Numbered from the stretch's first letter, positions 11,623-21,188 are shown. The stretch: DNA of 32,447 nt from an uncultured Bacteroidales bacterium (GCA_905233895.1 CAJOFL010000021.1:1-32447); one strand, 5' to 3'. The notes: generated by a model not told the origin, from the sequence alone. Translations and numbers: made by a program.

Positions 11623-14439
11623 ATGAAACACTCTGCACCAATTCTTTTCGTCCTTTTGCTTTTTTCTTGTGGCAGCAAGATTGCGATAGTCAACCCGTCC
11701 GTTGAAATGCAAGACGGATCGATGCCGCTGGCTACCAATGAGCCTCGTTTTAGCTGGAATTATGAGGCAGAGGTTAAAAATGTTGTGCAGACGGACTACC
11801 GCATTATTGTTGCCTCCACTGAGGAGAAGGCTATCAAGGGAGAGGGTGATCTGTGGAACTCGAAGACTGTCGACACCAATCAGATGCTTTATATCCCATA
11901 CAAAGGAACGCCACTGAAGAGCCGCGACCGTTGCTGGTGGAAGGTTTATACCACTGTTACATACGGCGACCATAAAAGAAAGAAGACCATCGAGAGCGAT
12001 GTGCAGTACTTTGAGATAAGCCTGCTGGAGCCGGGCGACTGGAAAGCGCACTGGATAGGACGCGATTACGAGGATGACAAGGTGGAGGGCCACACCGCCA
12101 TTGCCGCCCGCTACGTGCGCAAAGAGTTTTCGCTACACAAGGATATTATACAAGCTCGGCTGTATATCAGTGGGCTTGGAGTTTATAGTGCCTACATCAA
12201 TGGCATGGAGGTGGCACCCGACGAACTGCTGAAGCCCGCCTTGAGCGACTACACGCGCCGTATCTATTTCAACGCCTACGATGTGACCGACGGCATGCGG
12301 GAGGGAGCAAACGCCGTGGGAGTTATCCTCGAGGGCGGACGCTTCACCACCGTGCGGCACGACAGCACCCATTGGGAGTGGTGCGGCATCACCCACGCCG
12401 CCCACTACGGCCTGCCGCAACTTCTGATGCAGCTGGAGGTGATTTATAAGGATGGCACCACCGACACCATTGTAAGTGGCGACGGATGGAAGATTACCAA
12501 TCGTGGCCCAATACGCAAGAGCAACGAGTTCGACGGCGAGACATACGACGCCCGCCTCGACCTTGGCGCGTGGACGCAGCCGGGCTATGACGACAGTCAG
12601 TGGGATGATGCCGTCGCCGACTACGACCGACAGAACATGTACCGCGAGGATATCTACAACCCCCGCCACCGTGTGGACCATGAGTACCCCGTTGTCACAG
12701 GTAGTCCGTTACCCACCGACTATCAGCGACCTAATCCTATGCAGCTCCTTACACCGCAACCTAACCCCAATATCAAGATACAAGAGCAACTCAAGCCAGT
12801 GGCACTCTTCAAGAAAGGCGACAAATGGATTGTCGACATGGGGCAGAATATGGTGGGCGTGATGAGTGCGGCAATGTACGGCATGAAACCAGGCGACACC
12901 ATCACCTTCCGTTATGCTGAGACCATTAATTCCGATAGTACACTCTATACCGACAACCTACGCAGTGCAGAATGTACCGACCGCTATATCGCCGCTGGCG
13001 AAGAAGATACTTGGTATCCGAATTTTACCTATCATGGTTTCCGTTATGTCGAAATAAGTGGATTACGGAAAGCGCCGAAGATTGACGACTTCCGGGGGCT
13101 TGTCTTCTACGACGAGATGCCGATGACTGGAAGTTTCGAGTGCTCGAACGACATTATCAATGCCGTCTACCGCAACGCTATGTGGGGCATTCGCGGGAAC
13201 TACCGCTCTATGCCTACCGACTGCCCGCAGCGCGACGAGCGGATGGGCTGGACTGGCGACCGCACCACAGGCTGCTACGGTGAGAGCTACATCTTCGGCA
13301 ACCACCGTCTCTACGCCAAGTGGATGCAGGATCTTACCGACTGCCAGTTTGAGAACGGCGCGCTTTCAGATGTGGCCCCAGCATATTGGCGCAACTACAC
13401 CGACAATATGACCTGGCCAGGTGCCTATCTTGCCGTTGCGGATATGCTCTACCAACGTTTTGGTGACCTTGATGTTGTCCGTCGCCATTACGACGGCATG
13501 AAGCGGTGGATGCTCCACATGAAGAAGTACTACCTCAAGGATGGCATCCTTATCCGCGACACTTATGGTGACTGGTGCGTGCCGCCCGAGAGTCCGGAAC
13601 TGATACATACTCGCGACACCAACCGTATGACCTGGCCCGCCAATCTCTCCACGCCTTACTACTACCACCTTTGTGTCCTCATGGCGTACTTCGCCTACAA
13701 CCTCGACCTTTATGAAGACGTGCTCTACTTCGGCCAGCTGGCCGATACTGTATGTATGGCCTACAACGCTCGCTACCTCGACACGGTCCGCGGCTGTTAC
13801 GCCAATAATACTGTCACTGCCAACCTCCTGCCGTTGGCTTTCGGTATGGTGCCTTCAGAGAAACTCGAATGTAAGGTCTTCGACAACATTATTGAAAAGA
13901 CCGAGAATGACTTCGGTGGTCACGTCTCCACCGGAGTCGTCGGCATTCAGCACCTGATGCGCCCCCTCACCCGCTATGGTCGCGGTGACCTCGCCATGCA
14001 TATCGCCACCGATACTACCTACCCCTCTTGGGGCTATATGGTGAAGCGTGGCGCCACCACCATCTGGGAACTGTGGAATGGTGACACTGGCGACCCATCC
14101 ATGAACAGCGGCAACCATGTAATGCTCCTCGGCGACCTAATTATCTGGTACTACGAATACCTCGCTGGCATCCGCTTCAGCGCCGGCAATAACTCCTTCT
14201 TGCTGCAGCCCTATCCACTCCTTGACTACGTCAACTGCTCCTACAACTCGGTGTATGGACGCATCGAAAGCAACTGGCGCCGCAAGGGTGTCAAGGGCAG
14301 TGGTTCTACCACCTTCGAGTGGGATATTGTCATACCGCCCAATACTTCGGCCACTGTGATGTTGCCAACCAACACTTATGGCTGGGAGATGCATACCCTC
14401 GGCAGTGGCCGACATCACCTAACCAGCAAAATAAAATAA
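11623..14439 (+). CDS. GH78 alpha-L-rhamnosidase, lipoprotein
   Basis: 938 residues from the ATG at 11623, which opens a lipoprotein signal (ILFVLLLFSCGS). The frame is open upstream only inside the previous gene. GH78 layout: N-terminal domain with SVEMQDGSMPLATNEPRFSW, a Bac_rhamnosid_N-type sandwich (RLYISGLGVYSAYINGMEV), the concanavalin-like domain (KWIVDMGQNMVGVM), the (alpha/alpha)6 barrel with the classic active-site motif DCPQRDERMGWTGD, and the C-terminal ATTIWELWNGDTGDPSMNS. It is expected to be surface- or periplasm-exposed and to cleave alpha-L-rhamnosides. It follows the other GH78 by 16 bases, so the two probably act on the same glycan. Confidence 0.95.
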   Translation: MKHSAPILFVLLLFSCGSKIAIVNPSVEMQDGSMPLATNEPRFSWNYEAEVKNVVQTDYRIIVASTEEKAIKGEGDLWNSKTVDTNQMLYIPYKGTPLKSRDRCWWKVYTTVTYGDHKRKKTIESDVQYFEISLLEPGDWKAHWIGRDYEDDKVEGHTAIAARYVRKEFSLHKDIIQARLYISGLGVYSAYINGMEVAPDELLKPALSDYTRRIYFNAYDVTDGMREGANAVGVILEGGRFTTVRHDSTHWEWCGITHAAHYGLPQLLMQLEVIYKDGTTDTIVSGDGWKITNRGPIRKSNEFDGETYDARLDLGAWTQPGYDDSQWDDAVADYDRQNMYREDIYNPRHRVDHEYPVVTGSPLPTDYQRPNPMQLLTPQPNPNIKIQEQLKPVALFKKGDKWIVDMGQNMVGVMSAAMYGMKPGDTITFRYAETINSDSTLYTDNLRSAECTDRYIAAGEEDTWYPNFTYHGFRYVEISGLRKAPKIDDFRGLVFYDEMPMTGSFECSNDIINAVYRNAMWGIRGNYRSMPTDCPQRDERMGWTGDRTTGCYGESYIFGNHRLYAKWMQDLTDCQFENGALSDVAPAYWRNYTDNMTWPGAYLAVADMLYQRFGDLDVVRRHYDGMKRWMLHMKKYYLKDGILIRDTYGDWCVPPESPELIHTRDTNRMTWPANLSTPYYYHLCVLMAYFAYNLDLYEDVLYFGQLADTVCMAYNARYLDTVRGCYANNTVTANLLPLAFGMVPSEKLECKVFDNIIEKTENDFGGHVSTGVVGIQHLMRPLTRYGRGDLAMHIATDTTYPSWGYMVKRGATTIWELWNGDTGDPSMNSGNHVMLLGDLIIWYYEYLAGIRFSAGNNSFLLQPYPLLDYVNCSYNSVYGRIESNWRRKGVKGSGSTTFEWDIVIPPNTSATVMLPTNTYGWEMHTLGSGRHHLTSKIK

Positions 14440-14448
14440 CATAATACC

Positions 14449-15273
14449 ATGAAACGACTTACCATTTTTCTTTCCACCCTGTTGCTCCTTTGCAGCTGCA
14501 GCAAGCCTGTCGACGAGTTGAAAATCATCTCGTTCAACATCCGTTATAATTCATGGAACAATATTGACGGCGAGAACGGCTGGCCCAACCGCAAGGATGC
14601 AGTGGTGAAGATGATTCTCGATGAGCATCCTGCAGCTATCGGGCTACAGGAGGCGTTGATTGACCAGTTGCTATACCTGGATAGTTGTTTGCCTGCATAT
14701 AAGCGAATCGGACTGGGCCGCGACGACGGCAAGGAGGCGGGCGAGTTTATGGCTATCTACTACGATCCGGCGCGATTGGAACTAATCACTTCGGCCACCT
14801 GGTGGCTCAGCGAGTCACCAGGGGAACCCTCGTTGGGCTGGGATGCCGCCTGCCGTCGCACGGTTACATTTGCCCGCTTCGTCGACCGCCAGAGCGACAA
14901 GGAGTTCGCCTACCTCAACACCCATCTCGACCACGTGGGGCGGACAGCTCGCGCCGAGTCGGCGAAGTATATTGCCGGAATTGCGGCCAAATGTAAGAGT
15001 TTTCCTGTCATACTGGGCGGCGACATGAACTCTACCATCGACGACACCATCTTCAGCGCTTTCTATAAAGTGGGCCTACAGCCTGCTCGCGAGATGACCG
15101 ATAGCACCAGCAATGCAATCACCTATAACGCCTATGGTAAAGAGGAAGGTAAGATGATTGACCACTTCTTTGTGAAGGGCTGCGAAGTCGTGAGTTTCCG
15201 CACCCTCAACGGCGACTACGGAGTACCGTACATCTCCGACCACTATCCGATAGAGATGGTCATTCGGTTGTAG
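14449..15273 (+). CDS. Endonuclease/exonuclease/phosphatase-family lipoprotein
   Basis: 274 residues with a lipoprotein signal (LLLLCSC). EEP fold motifs in order: IISFNIRYNSW (metal-binding Asn), IGLQEAL (catalytic Glu), LNTHLDHVG (His), VILGGDMNS (Asp/Asn) and SDHYPIEMVI (Asp/His). All catalytic residues are present, so it should be an active phosphodiesterase or phosphatase at the envelope. Such proteins are common accessories in Bacteroidota polysaccharide loci; the substrate is unknown. It begins 9 bases after GH78 and ends converging with the reverse-strand GH97, sharing 14 bases at the 3' ends. Confidence 0.9.
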   Translation: MKRLTIFLSTLLLLCSCSKPVDELKIISFNIRYNSWNNIDGENGWPNRKDAVVKMILDEHPAAIGLQEALIDQLLYLDSCLPAYKRIGLGRDDGKEAGEFMAIYYDPARLELITSATWWLSESPGEPSLGWDAACRRTVTFARFVDRQSDKEFAYLNTHLDHVGRTARAESAKYIAGIAAKCKSFPVILGGDMNSTIDDTIFSAFYKVGLQPAREMTDSTSNAITYNAYGKEEGKMIDHFFVKGCEVVSFRTLNGDYGVPYISDHYPIEMVIRL

Positions 15274-17269
15274 GTAGCTCAATTTTTGCCACAAAGCCGC
15301 CACCGGGAGCGAGGTGGATGTTTAGTGTTGGGTGTTCAGTGTTTAGTGTTGAGTGGCGGTAGTCGGAGCCTTTGCGCTGGGCGTTGACGCCGTCGGTGTA
15401 CAACTCCACGCCTAACTGCTCACTCTTCACTCCTAACTCGCGTATGTCGATTTCGATATCGCGAGAGGTCCAGTTGGTGATGCCGCCGATGTACCAGGTA
15501 TTGCCATTGCGGCGGGCGGTGACAATGTATTCGCCAACTTCTCCCTGCAGCACTCTGGTTTCATCCCAGACTGTTGGAATTTCTGAAACGAAACGTGTAT
15601 ATACAGGTTCTCGTTCGTAATTAGTAGGAGAGTCGCACAACATGTTGAGCGGCGACTCTAGCACGATGTAAAGTGCCAACTGGTGGCAACGAGTTCCTTG
15701 GCTCATGGGCTCCATCCAACAAGGGTGGTAGTTCCAACGGCCACCGTTGAGCATCGCCCCCTGTGTGTAGTCCATCGGACCAGCGGCCTGACGGATGAAG
15801 GGTATCTCGCAGTCGTAGCGCATCTGGTCCACCGTGGTGGGAGCCCACTTCATCTGTTCCAGTCCGAAGACCCCCTCGAAGTTTAGCACGTTGGGATATG
15901 TGCGCGTGAAGCCAGCGGGTTTGAAAGCGCCGTGGAAGTCGACGACGAGGTGGTACTTTGCGCACATCTCGGCGGCACGGCGGTAGAAGTTGGTCACTAT
16001 CTGGTCATCACGGTCCATAAAGTCAATCTTGAATCCTTTGACTCCCATTTCGCTGTAGTGTTGGCAGACACGTTCCATATCCCGGTCGAAGGCGTAGTAG
16101 CCCGCCCAGAGGATAATCCCTACGTTGCGCTCTCTCGCATAATCCACCAACATGGGTAAATCAATCTCTGGCACCACCTGGAACAAGTCGGCCTGCTTGT
16201 TGACTGCCCAGCCCTCGTCTAGGATGACGTACTCGATTCCGTATCGCGAGGCGAAGTCGATATAGTGCTTATAGGTATTATTGTTTACGCCTGCCTCGAA
16301 GTCGACGCCGCTTATATTAAAACAGTTCCACCAGTCCCACGCCACTTTTCCGGGCCGTATCCAGCTGATGTCATCCACCCGAGAGGGCTCGCCGAGCAGG
16401 TAACTCATATTATTCATGGCAATCTCCGTGGCTGTGCCCACCATCATGATGCGCCATGGGAAATGCTTTGTACGATCCATCTCGGCGATATAGTCCTCGC
16501 GCTCGCGTACAAGCAACTGCAGGTTGTTGTGGCCACCTTGCTCGACTCGCTTTGGCAGTGGCGCATGCTCGCCAGTCAAAAGTCCGCTCCTGCCGTTCCC
16601 ATGCAGATATAGCCCCGGATAGTCGCACAGCGACGACTCGGTGAGGCATACTTTTATTCCGTTTGGGCAATGCACCATTATCGGCAGGAAGCAGAGGCGT
16701 CGCGGGTCTAGTTCCCCAAGGTGTATGGTCTTGTACTGGTTCTCAAAAGAAGTGCTATACTGTACGTCGTGGTTTGTAGAATCGAACTGACTGACGTATG
16801 CTGCGGTCGTCTTCCAGTCGCCGTCGAAGTTATAGTTGACCAGTTCGTGGTTCACGCGTCCGGGCTTTCCATCCCACAAAAATCGGTAAGCGACCCCCTC
16901 GTCATAGGCACGGAAAACGAGTGAAAGGCCTTCCTTAAAATGTAGCGTTAATTCGTTGTAGTGGTCGCGCATCGTGGCCTGCCGTGTGAACGGTGATGCG
17001 ACGCTCACATCGACGCTACGCCGTGCGGCCTTTCGCACTGTCATCGAGTTGATTGACTTCTCTCCTTGCGTGTAATCGAGGTCGATGAAAGTGGGCCGTA
17101 ACAACATCGAGTCACCATAAAGGATATAGTAGCTTATCGATACATCGTCGGACGCTATGTGAGCCACCAGACGCCCGTCGGGCGAGCTGAGGGTATAGGT
17201 GTTGTCAATCTTGGCATCGGCTAGTAGGGCCGTCGCGACAACCGTCAGAAACAGCAGGGCTTTTTTCAT
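15260..17269 (-). CDS. GH97 glycoside hydrolase, retaining type, secreted
   Basis: 669 residues from the ATG at 17269; the longer frame begins with TTG inside the promoter. A signal peptide (ALLFLTVVATALLADA) is followed by the GH97 N-terminal sandwich (YTLSSPDGRLVAHI), the barrel (YVILDEGW, GFKIDFMDRDDQ with the Asp nucleophile position, FHGAFKPAGFTRTYPN, NFEGVFGLEQMKW) and the C-terminal sandwich. These match the retaining GH97 subgroup, often alpha-galactosidase. It acts in the periplasm. Two quasi-repeat tracts (plus-strand 15319-15354 and 15406-15440) encode in-frame inserts (STLNTEHPTLN; LGVKSEQLGVE) that look like repeat expansions tolerated in loops. Confidence 0.93.
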   Translation of the reverse strand: MKKALLFLTVVATALLADAKIDNTYTLSSPDGRLVAHIASDDVSISYYILYGDSMLLRPTFIDLDYTQGEKSINSMTVRKAARRSVDVSVASPFTRQATMRDHYNELTLHFKEGLSLVFRAYDEGVAYRFLWDGKPGRVNHELVNYNFDGDWKTTAAYVSQFDSTNHDVQYSTSFENQYKTIHLGELDPRRLCFLPIMVHCPNGIKVCLTESSLCDYPGLYLHGNGRSGLLTGEHAPLPKRVEQGGHNNLQLLVREREDYIAEMDRTKHFPWRIMMVGTATEIAMNNMSYLLGEPSRVDDISWIRPGKVAWDWWNCFNISGVDFEAGVNNNTYKHYIDFASRYGIEYVILDEGWAVNKQADLFQVVPEIDLPMLVDYARERNVGIILWAGYYAFDRDMERVCQHYSEMGVKGFKIDFMDRDDQIVTNFYRRAAEMCAKYHLVVDFHGAFKPAGFTRTYPNVLNFEGVFGLEQMKWAPTTVDQMRYDCEIPFIRQAAGPMDYTQGAMLNGGRWNYHPCWMEPMSQGTRCHQLALYIVLESPLNMLCDSPTNYEREPVYTRFVSEIPTVWDETRVLQGEVGEYIVTARRNGNTWYIGGITNWTSRDIEIDIRELGVKSEQLGVELYTDGVNAQRKGSDYRHSTLNTEHPTLNIHLAPGGGFVAKIELPTTE

Positions 17270-17293
17270 GTTCTTTGAATTCAAATTACGTTG

Positions 17294-17301
17294 CAAAAAT
17301 A
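17294..17301 (-). promoter_or_regulatory. -7 box for the retaining GH97 gene
   Basis: Reverse-strand TATTTTTG matches TAnnTTTG, 24 bases before the ATG at 17269. Confidence 0.65.
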
Positions 17302-17428
17302 TGAAAAAAATCCAAATGTCGAAGTTTTTTTTCTGAATTTCTCAAAATTGTCAAATTGCTGTGAATCAGTGTTATATAATGTTAAAAATTGCGTAACTGC
17401 AAGAACGCCAGTGGCTTGGACCCACCTT

Positions 17429-17467
17429 CGCCTGATCAACGCCTGATCAACGCCTGATCAACGCCTG
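17429..17467. repeat. Tandem 11-bp repeat containing TGATCA
   Basis: CGCCTGATCAA is repeated three times exactly (17429-17439, 17440-17450, 17451-17461), followed by a partial fourth copy to 17467. Each unit carries the palindrome TGATCA at one helical-turn spacing. It lies between divergent promoters, so an operator array is possible; simple repeat expansion is the alternative. Confidence 0.9.
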
Positions 17468-17508
17468 CCCTCCTATACCCCCTCCGCAAGAAAAAAAATG
17501 TGTTTTTT

Positions 17509-17539
17509 TTTGTTGAATGGAAAAAAAAATGTATCTTTG
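17509..17539 (+). promoter_or_regulatory. Complete promoter for the T9SS-protein gene
   Basis: TTTG (17509-17512), a 19-base spacer, and TATCTTTG (17532-17539). This is the best-matched -33/-7 pair near a core gene. The start codon is at 17561. Apart from this and the repeat array, the 17302-17508 stretch shows no gene. Confidence 0.8.
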
Positions 17540-17560
17540 CACTTTCAAAATGGTTGAGTC

Positions 17561-19270
17561 ATGAACAGGAAGATAAATATTCTGCTTCTTTCACTGCTGC
17601 TGGTGCAGGGTGTTGCCGGCGCACAAGTCAGTATGTCAGTGCCTAACGGCAGTTTCGAGCAGTGGACTTCGCATCCGGGCTACAGCGTCACTGCCCTGTT
17701 TGTTCCGGTGCAGGTCTATAACGCTTTCTCGACCCCCACGGGCTGGGATTACCTTTCGTATCCTGTCAACGAGACCTATTCGATGATGGGTTTCAATGTC
17801 AATGTCAATACAGACCTGCCGCTGATTGTCGCCTCGCAGGACACCGGCGCTGTGCCCGACGGTAGTTCGGCGGTGAAGCTGCAGACCTTCATGCTGAGCG
17901 ACATAGTAAGTTCCACTGTCTATTCCATGGCTTCGGGAAGCCTCGACACCACGTTGACCAACACCGTCTACCCCAGCATTCTCTCAACCGGTGCGGTCGA
18001 CATGGAGCATTTCATCCCGATGATGGGCACCTTGGTGGCGAATATGGACAGTATTGAGGTGCTTCTGGCCTCGATGCTGGACATTGATGTCAATTACCTC
18101 GTTACAGGAGGCATTGCCTTGGGCAGTTTTGAACCCACTCGCCTGACAGGCAGCTACCGTTACCACTCGGCCGTGGGTGGCGACAATGGTGGTGTGCTTC
18201 TTCTGGGTACCCGCTACAACAGCACCCTGGGCCGGCGCGAAGTGGTGGGCGGCGGTGTCAACATAGCCCTCACCGACTGCACCGAGTATACCCCCTTCAC
18301 TGTTGACTACCTCCCAATCAGCGCCTACGACGCCACGCGCCCCTTCCAGACTCCCGACTCGCTGGTTGTTATGCTGATTTCCTCGGCCAGCCTCAACCGC
18401 CAGCAGGGCTCGTGGCTATGTGTCGACAGTCTGGTGCTGTGGCACGATGCCTGCCCCGATACGGTCGAAGTTGTCGCCGTTCCAGACACCCACTCCGTGG
18501 CCCTGAGCTGGAGCGTGAGCGACCCGGTCGAAGGATTTGAACTTAGATATTTCCCGTGGACTGCAATTGAACCCGAAGAGACCACAGTGACCCTCACCGG
18601 CAACAGTTTCACCCTGACCGGTCTGGAGGCCGGCCGGCTGTATGAGGCGGCAATCCGCACGGTGTGCAGCAGCGGCCGCTACGGCGAATGGAATTGGTTC
18701 CAGTTCAGCACCCTGGCCGACACTTGTGCAAGGATTACCTCCATCACGGTAGATTCGGGCAACGTGGCCTTTACCTCCGATCACATGGTGACGGGATATG
18801 TGGCCACATGGACTTCCAGCTTCGAGCCGGAAAAATGGATCGTGCATTGTTCTATGGATGGCCTCATGCTGAATGACACAGTCTACGCGCCGACCTTTGC
18901 ATTCCCGCCGCTGCCGCAAGACCAGTTGTGCTTTTTCCAAGTCCGTGCAGCCTGCCATGACAGTATCTTGGGGGTGGCGAATGCTGTCATGTTCACTACC
19001 TTGGCCGACACCACAACCCCAGTCGGAATACTGCTTGGCGCTGACCACGGCTTGCTCTCTGTCTGGCCTAACCCCGCCAAGGATCGTCTGACGGTTGAAA
19101 GCCCTGTCATGCAGGTTACAGCTGTCGAGGTCTATGATATCCATTGGCGGCTGCTCATCGAAGGGCTGTCGAATACCGTCGACCTATCCGGCCTTCCTTC
19201 CGGCGTCTATTTCCTCCGAGTAAAGACTGCCGACGGCCGCTCAGCATTTGCTCGGTTCATAAAAGAGTGA
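17561..19270 (+). CDS. T9SS-sorted surface protein with carbohydrate-binding-like and Fn3-like domains
   Basis: 569 residues. A signal peptide ends near GVAGAQ. The N-terminal half (about 25-300), opening NGSFEQW and TPTGWDYL, resembles the PCMD-type putative carbohydrate-binding domain of Bacteroidota. One or two fibronectin-III-like modules follow (VALSWSVSDPVEGFELRY, FTLTGLEAGRLYEAAIRTVC). The last ~75 residues are a type A T9SS sorting domain: LLSVWPNPAKDRLTVES, then VDLSGLPSGVYFLRVKTADG and a basic RFIKE end. The sorting domain predicts export through the type IX system and surface attachment. No catalytic motif is recognised; an adhesin or glycan-binding role is inference. Confidence 0.82.
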   Translation: MNRKINILLLSLLLVQGVAGAQVSMSVPNGSFEQWTSHPGYSVTALFVPVQVYNAFSTPTGWDYLSYPVNETYSMMGFNVNVNTDLPLIVASQDTGAVPDGSSAVKLQTFMLSDIVSSTVYSMASGSLDTTLTNTVYPSILSTGAVDMEHFIPMMGTLVANMDSIEVLLASMLDIDVNYLVTGGIALGSFEPTRLTGSYRYHSAVGGDNGGVLLLGTRYNSTLGRREVVGGGVNIALTDCTEYTPFTVDYLPISAYDATRPFQTPDSLVVMLISSASLNRQQGSWLCVDSLVLWHDACPDTVEVVAVPDTHSVALSWSVSDPVEGFELRYFPWTAIEPEETTVTLTGNSFTLTGLEAGRLYEAAIRTVCSSGRYGEWNWFQFSTLADTCARITSITVDSGNVAFTSDHMVTGYVATWTSSFEPEKWIVHCSMDGLMLNDTVYAPTFAFPPLPQDQLCFFQVRAACHDSILGVANAVMFTTLADTTTPVGILLGADHGLLSVWPNPAKDRLTVESPVMQVTAVEVYDIHWRLLIEGLSNTVDLSGLPSGVYFLRVKTADGRSAFARFIKE

Positions 19271-19316
19271 CCCTAGGATTCTGAACTTTTGATTGTAATC
19301 TTAAAAACACATAAAA

Positions 19317-19859
19317 ATGGCAACCATCTACGATTTCAAGGCGCTGGCCAGCAACGGCAAGGAAATTGACTTTTCCGATTTCAAGGGCAAAGTGCTGCTC
19401 ATTATCAACACCGCCTCCAAGTGTGGCTTCACTCCACAGTTCGACGGACTTGAAGCCCTCAATGAGAAGTACCGCGACCGTGGCCTGGTGTGCATTGGCT
19501 TCCCATGCAACCAGTTCAAGGAGCAGGATCCCGGCACCGACGGCGAGATTGAAGAGTTCTGTCGCCTGAACTATGGTGTGACGTTCCAAATCATGAAAAA
19601 GATTGACGTCAACGGCCCTGAGGCACACCCCATTTTCGAGTACTTGAAAAGTCAGGCTCCTACTGAGGAGTACCACGGCTTGAAGGGCAAAGGCGCCGCC
19701 GCCCTCTTCAAGACCATAAGCAAAAGTGTTGAAAAGGAGAGCGACATCAAGTGGAATTTTACTAAATTCCTTATCTCCAGGGATGGAACTGTTGTCAAAA
19801 GATACGCTCCCACCACCGAACCCAAGGACTTCGAGAAAGACATCGAGGCGATGCTTTGA
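19317..19859 (+). CDS. Glutathione peroxidase family (thiol peroxidase)
   Basis: 180 residues, a complete GPx fold. The peroxidatic Cys is in [11 protein letters not shown], with [13 protein letters not shown] holding the usual Gln and a second Cys, and KWNFTKFLI supplying the Trp and Asn of the catalytic tetrad. Bacterial Cys-GPx enzymes usually take electrons from thioredoxin rather than glutathione and reduce organic or hydrogen peroxides in the cytoplasm. It starts 46 bases after the T9SS protein without a clear promoter, so it may be read through from it. A weak hairpin overlaps its stop (19860-19876). Confidence 0.95.
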   Translation: MATIYDFKALASNGKEIDFSDFKGKVLLIINTASKCGFTPQFDGLEALNEKYRDRGLVCIGFPCNQFKEQDPGTDGEIEEFCRLNYGVTFQIMKKIDVNGPEAHPIFEYLKSQAPTEEYHGLKGKGAAALFKTISKSVEKESDIKWNFTKFLISRDGTVVKRYAPTTEPKDFEKDIEAML

Positions 19860-19917
19860 AACTTCGGTTCGAGGTTAGTTCACCCAATAATAATGCATTC
19901 GGATATATCAAAAAAAA

Positions 19918-19948
19918 TTTGCCATATCGCTCAACTTTCGTAACTTTG
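19918..19948 (+). promoter_or_regulatory. Promoter with GCAGCGTGAAA initial sequence, no ORF directly behind
   Basis: TTTG (19918-19921), a 19-base spacer, and TAACTTTG (19941-19948). It continues as GCAGCGTGAAA and 24 bases later as ATG ACA TAG (19972-19980), the same arrangement as at 25619 and 29891. A 6-bp hairpin CCGAAT/ATTCGG (19991-19996 with 20006-20011) follows. The next gene (Fic) has a further -7 box at 20077. Confidence 0.65.
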
Positions 19949-20076
19949 CAGCGTGAAATAACGGTGCAATTATGACATAGACATCATCTGCCGAATATAC
20001 GAATGATTCGGTTCAAAAAATGACCTTTTTAAGGGTATAAATGAAAATATTTGGGCCGTATTTGCGAAAATTTTAG

Positions 20077-20084
20077 TATTTTTG
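20077..20084 (+). promoter_or_regulatory. -7 box for the Fic gene
   Basis: TATTTTTG matches TAnnTTTG, 21 bases before the ATG at 20106. The -33 spacing is imperfect. Confidence 0.6.
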
Positions 20085-20105
20085 CACCGTATTTTGAAAC
20101 GGATA

Positions 20106-21143
20106 ATGTCTATGGATGAAGTGAACATATTGCGTTATTTGCAGTACCATCCTATGTCTTCGCGTAAAGACATTGCGGAGGGTATTATGTTTGACAGCAG
20201 CGACACAACGCTGAAACGGATGCTGGCGGCACAAATATCGGCTGGGAATATCATTGTGAGTGGACAAGGGAAGGCTACTCGTTATAGCCTTTCGAACGCC
20301 TGTCGCATATCCATGCCCATTGATATGGATACCTACTTCCTGCACGACCAGGATGAGCGACAGATACAATCCACGTTCAACTTTGACCTTTTCTCAGACA
20401 TTCTTCCTTCTGCGCAACTTTTCAACAACGAGGAGAGGCAGCAACTCGACACTCTGCAGGCACAATTCAGGAAAAATATGAGCGAGTTATCGCCTACCAC
20501 CTACCGTAAAGAGATGGAACGGTTGGGTGTGGACCTAAGTTGGAAATCGTCACAGATTGAGGGCAACACTTACTCGTTATTGGAAACCGAGCGTCTGCTG
20601 CGTGAAAGCAAGACAGCCGATGGTAAGACACAGGAGGAGGCTGTCATGCTTCTCAACCACAAATACACGCTACGTTTCCTTCTCGAAAACAAAGACTACC
20701 TACAGGAACTCTCCGTCAGACGGATAGAGGATATTCAGTCCATGCTTGTAAAAGGACTTGAAACAGAGAAAGGGCTGCGCCACCGTCGTGTTGGTATCAC
20801 GGGAACTAACTATCGTCCACTTGACAATGAATTTCAGATACGTGAGGCGATTAAAGAAACCTGTACTCTTATAAACCAAAGGCAGAATGTATTTGAGAAA
20901 GCACTGTTGGCATTGTTGCTGATAAGCTATATACAACCATTCACTGATGGCAACAAACGTACCGCGCGACTTGTCAGCAACGGCATCCTGCTTGCCAATA
21001 CCTACTGCCCGTTATCTTTCCGAACCGTCGATTCCATCGATTACAAGAAAGCTATGCTTGTATTCTACGAACAGAACAACATCGTGCCTTTCAAAGAGAT
21101 ATTCATCTCACAATATAAATTTGCCGTTGAAGAGTATTTCTAG
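20106..21143 (+). CDS. Fic-family protein with His-to-Gln change in the catalytic motif
   Basis: 345 residues from the ATG at 20106; the upstream in-frame TTG lies inside the promoter. The N-terminal ~65 residues look like a winged-helix DNA-binding domain (SSRKDIAEGIMFDSSDTTLKRML). The Fic core has the class II inhibitory motif SSQIEGN (148-154), a TNYRPLDNEF flap-like segment, and the active-site loop QPFTDGNKRTAR (277-288). Canonical Fic loops begin with His; here the codon is CAA (Gln), which should abolish or change classic AMPylation. GNKR instead of GNGR is also seen in Doc kinases. It may be a regulator, a variant enzyme or an inactive relative. It opens the AT-richer accessory region. 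Confidence 0.87.
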   Translation: MSMDEVNILRYLQYHPMSSRKDIAEGIMFDSSDTTLKRMLAAQISAGNIIVSGQGKATRYSLSNACRISMPIDMDTYFLHDQDERQIQSTFNFDLFSDILPSAQLFNNEERQQLDTLQAQFRKNMSELSPTTYRKEMERLGVDLSWKSSQIEGNTYSLLETERLLRESKTADGKTQEEAVMLLNHKYTLRFLLENKDYLQELSVRRIEDIQSMLVKGLETEKGLRHRRVGITGTNYRPLDNEFQIREAIKETCTLINQRQNVFEKALLALLLISYIQPFTDGNKRTARLVSNGILLANTYCPLSFRTVDSIDYKKAMLVFYEQNNIVPFKEIFISQYKFAVEEYF

Positions 21144-21157
21144 GAAGTAAAAATATT

Positions 21158-21188
21158 TTTGTCTAAATAGATTATTTTTGTATTTTTG
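21158..21188 (+). promoter_or_regulatory. Complete promoter for the two-TM protein gene
   Basis: TTTG (21158-21161), a 19-base spacer, and TATTTTTG (21181-21188). The ATG follows at 21223. Confidence 0.78.

Noticed and set aside
17429..17467. CRISPR-like array
   Set aside because: Units are 11 bases, directly abutting, with no spacers and no cas genes.
19860..19876. Terminator of the glutathione peroxidase gene
   Set aside because: Only a 7-bp stem with a 3-base loop and one G-T pair, no T-run; too weak to list.
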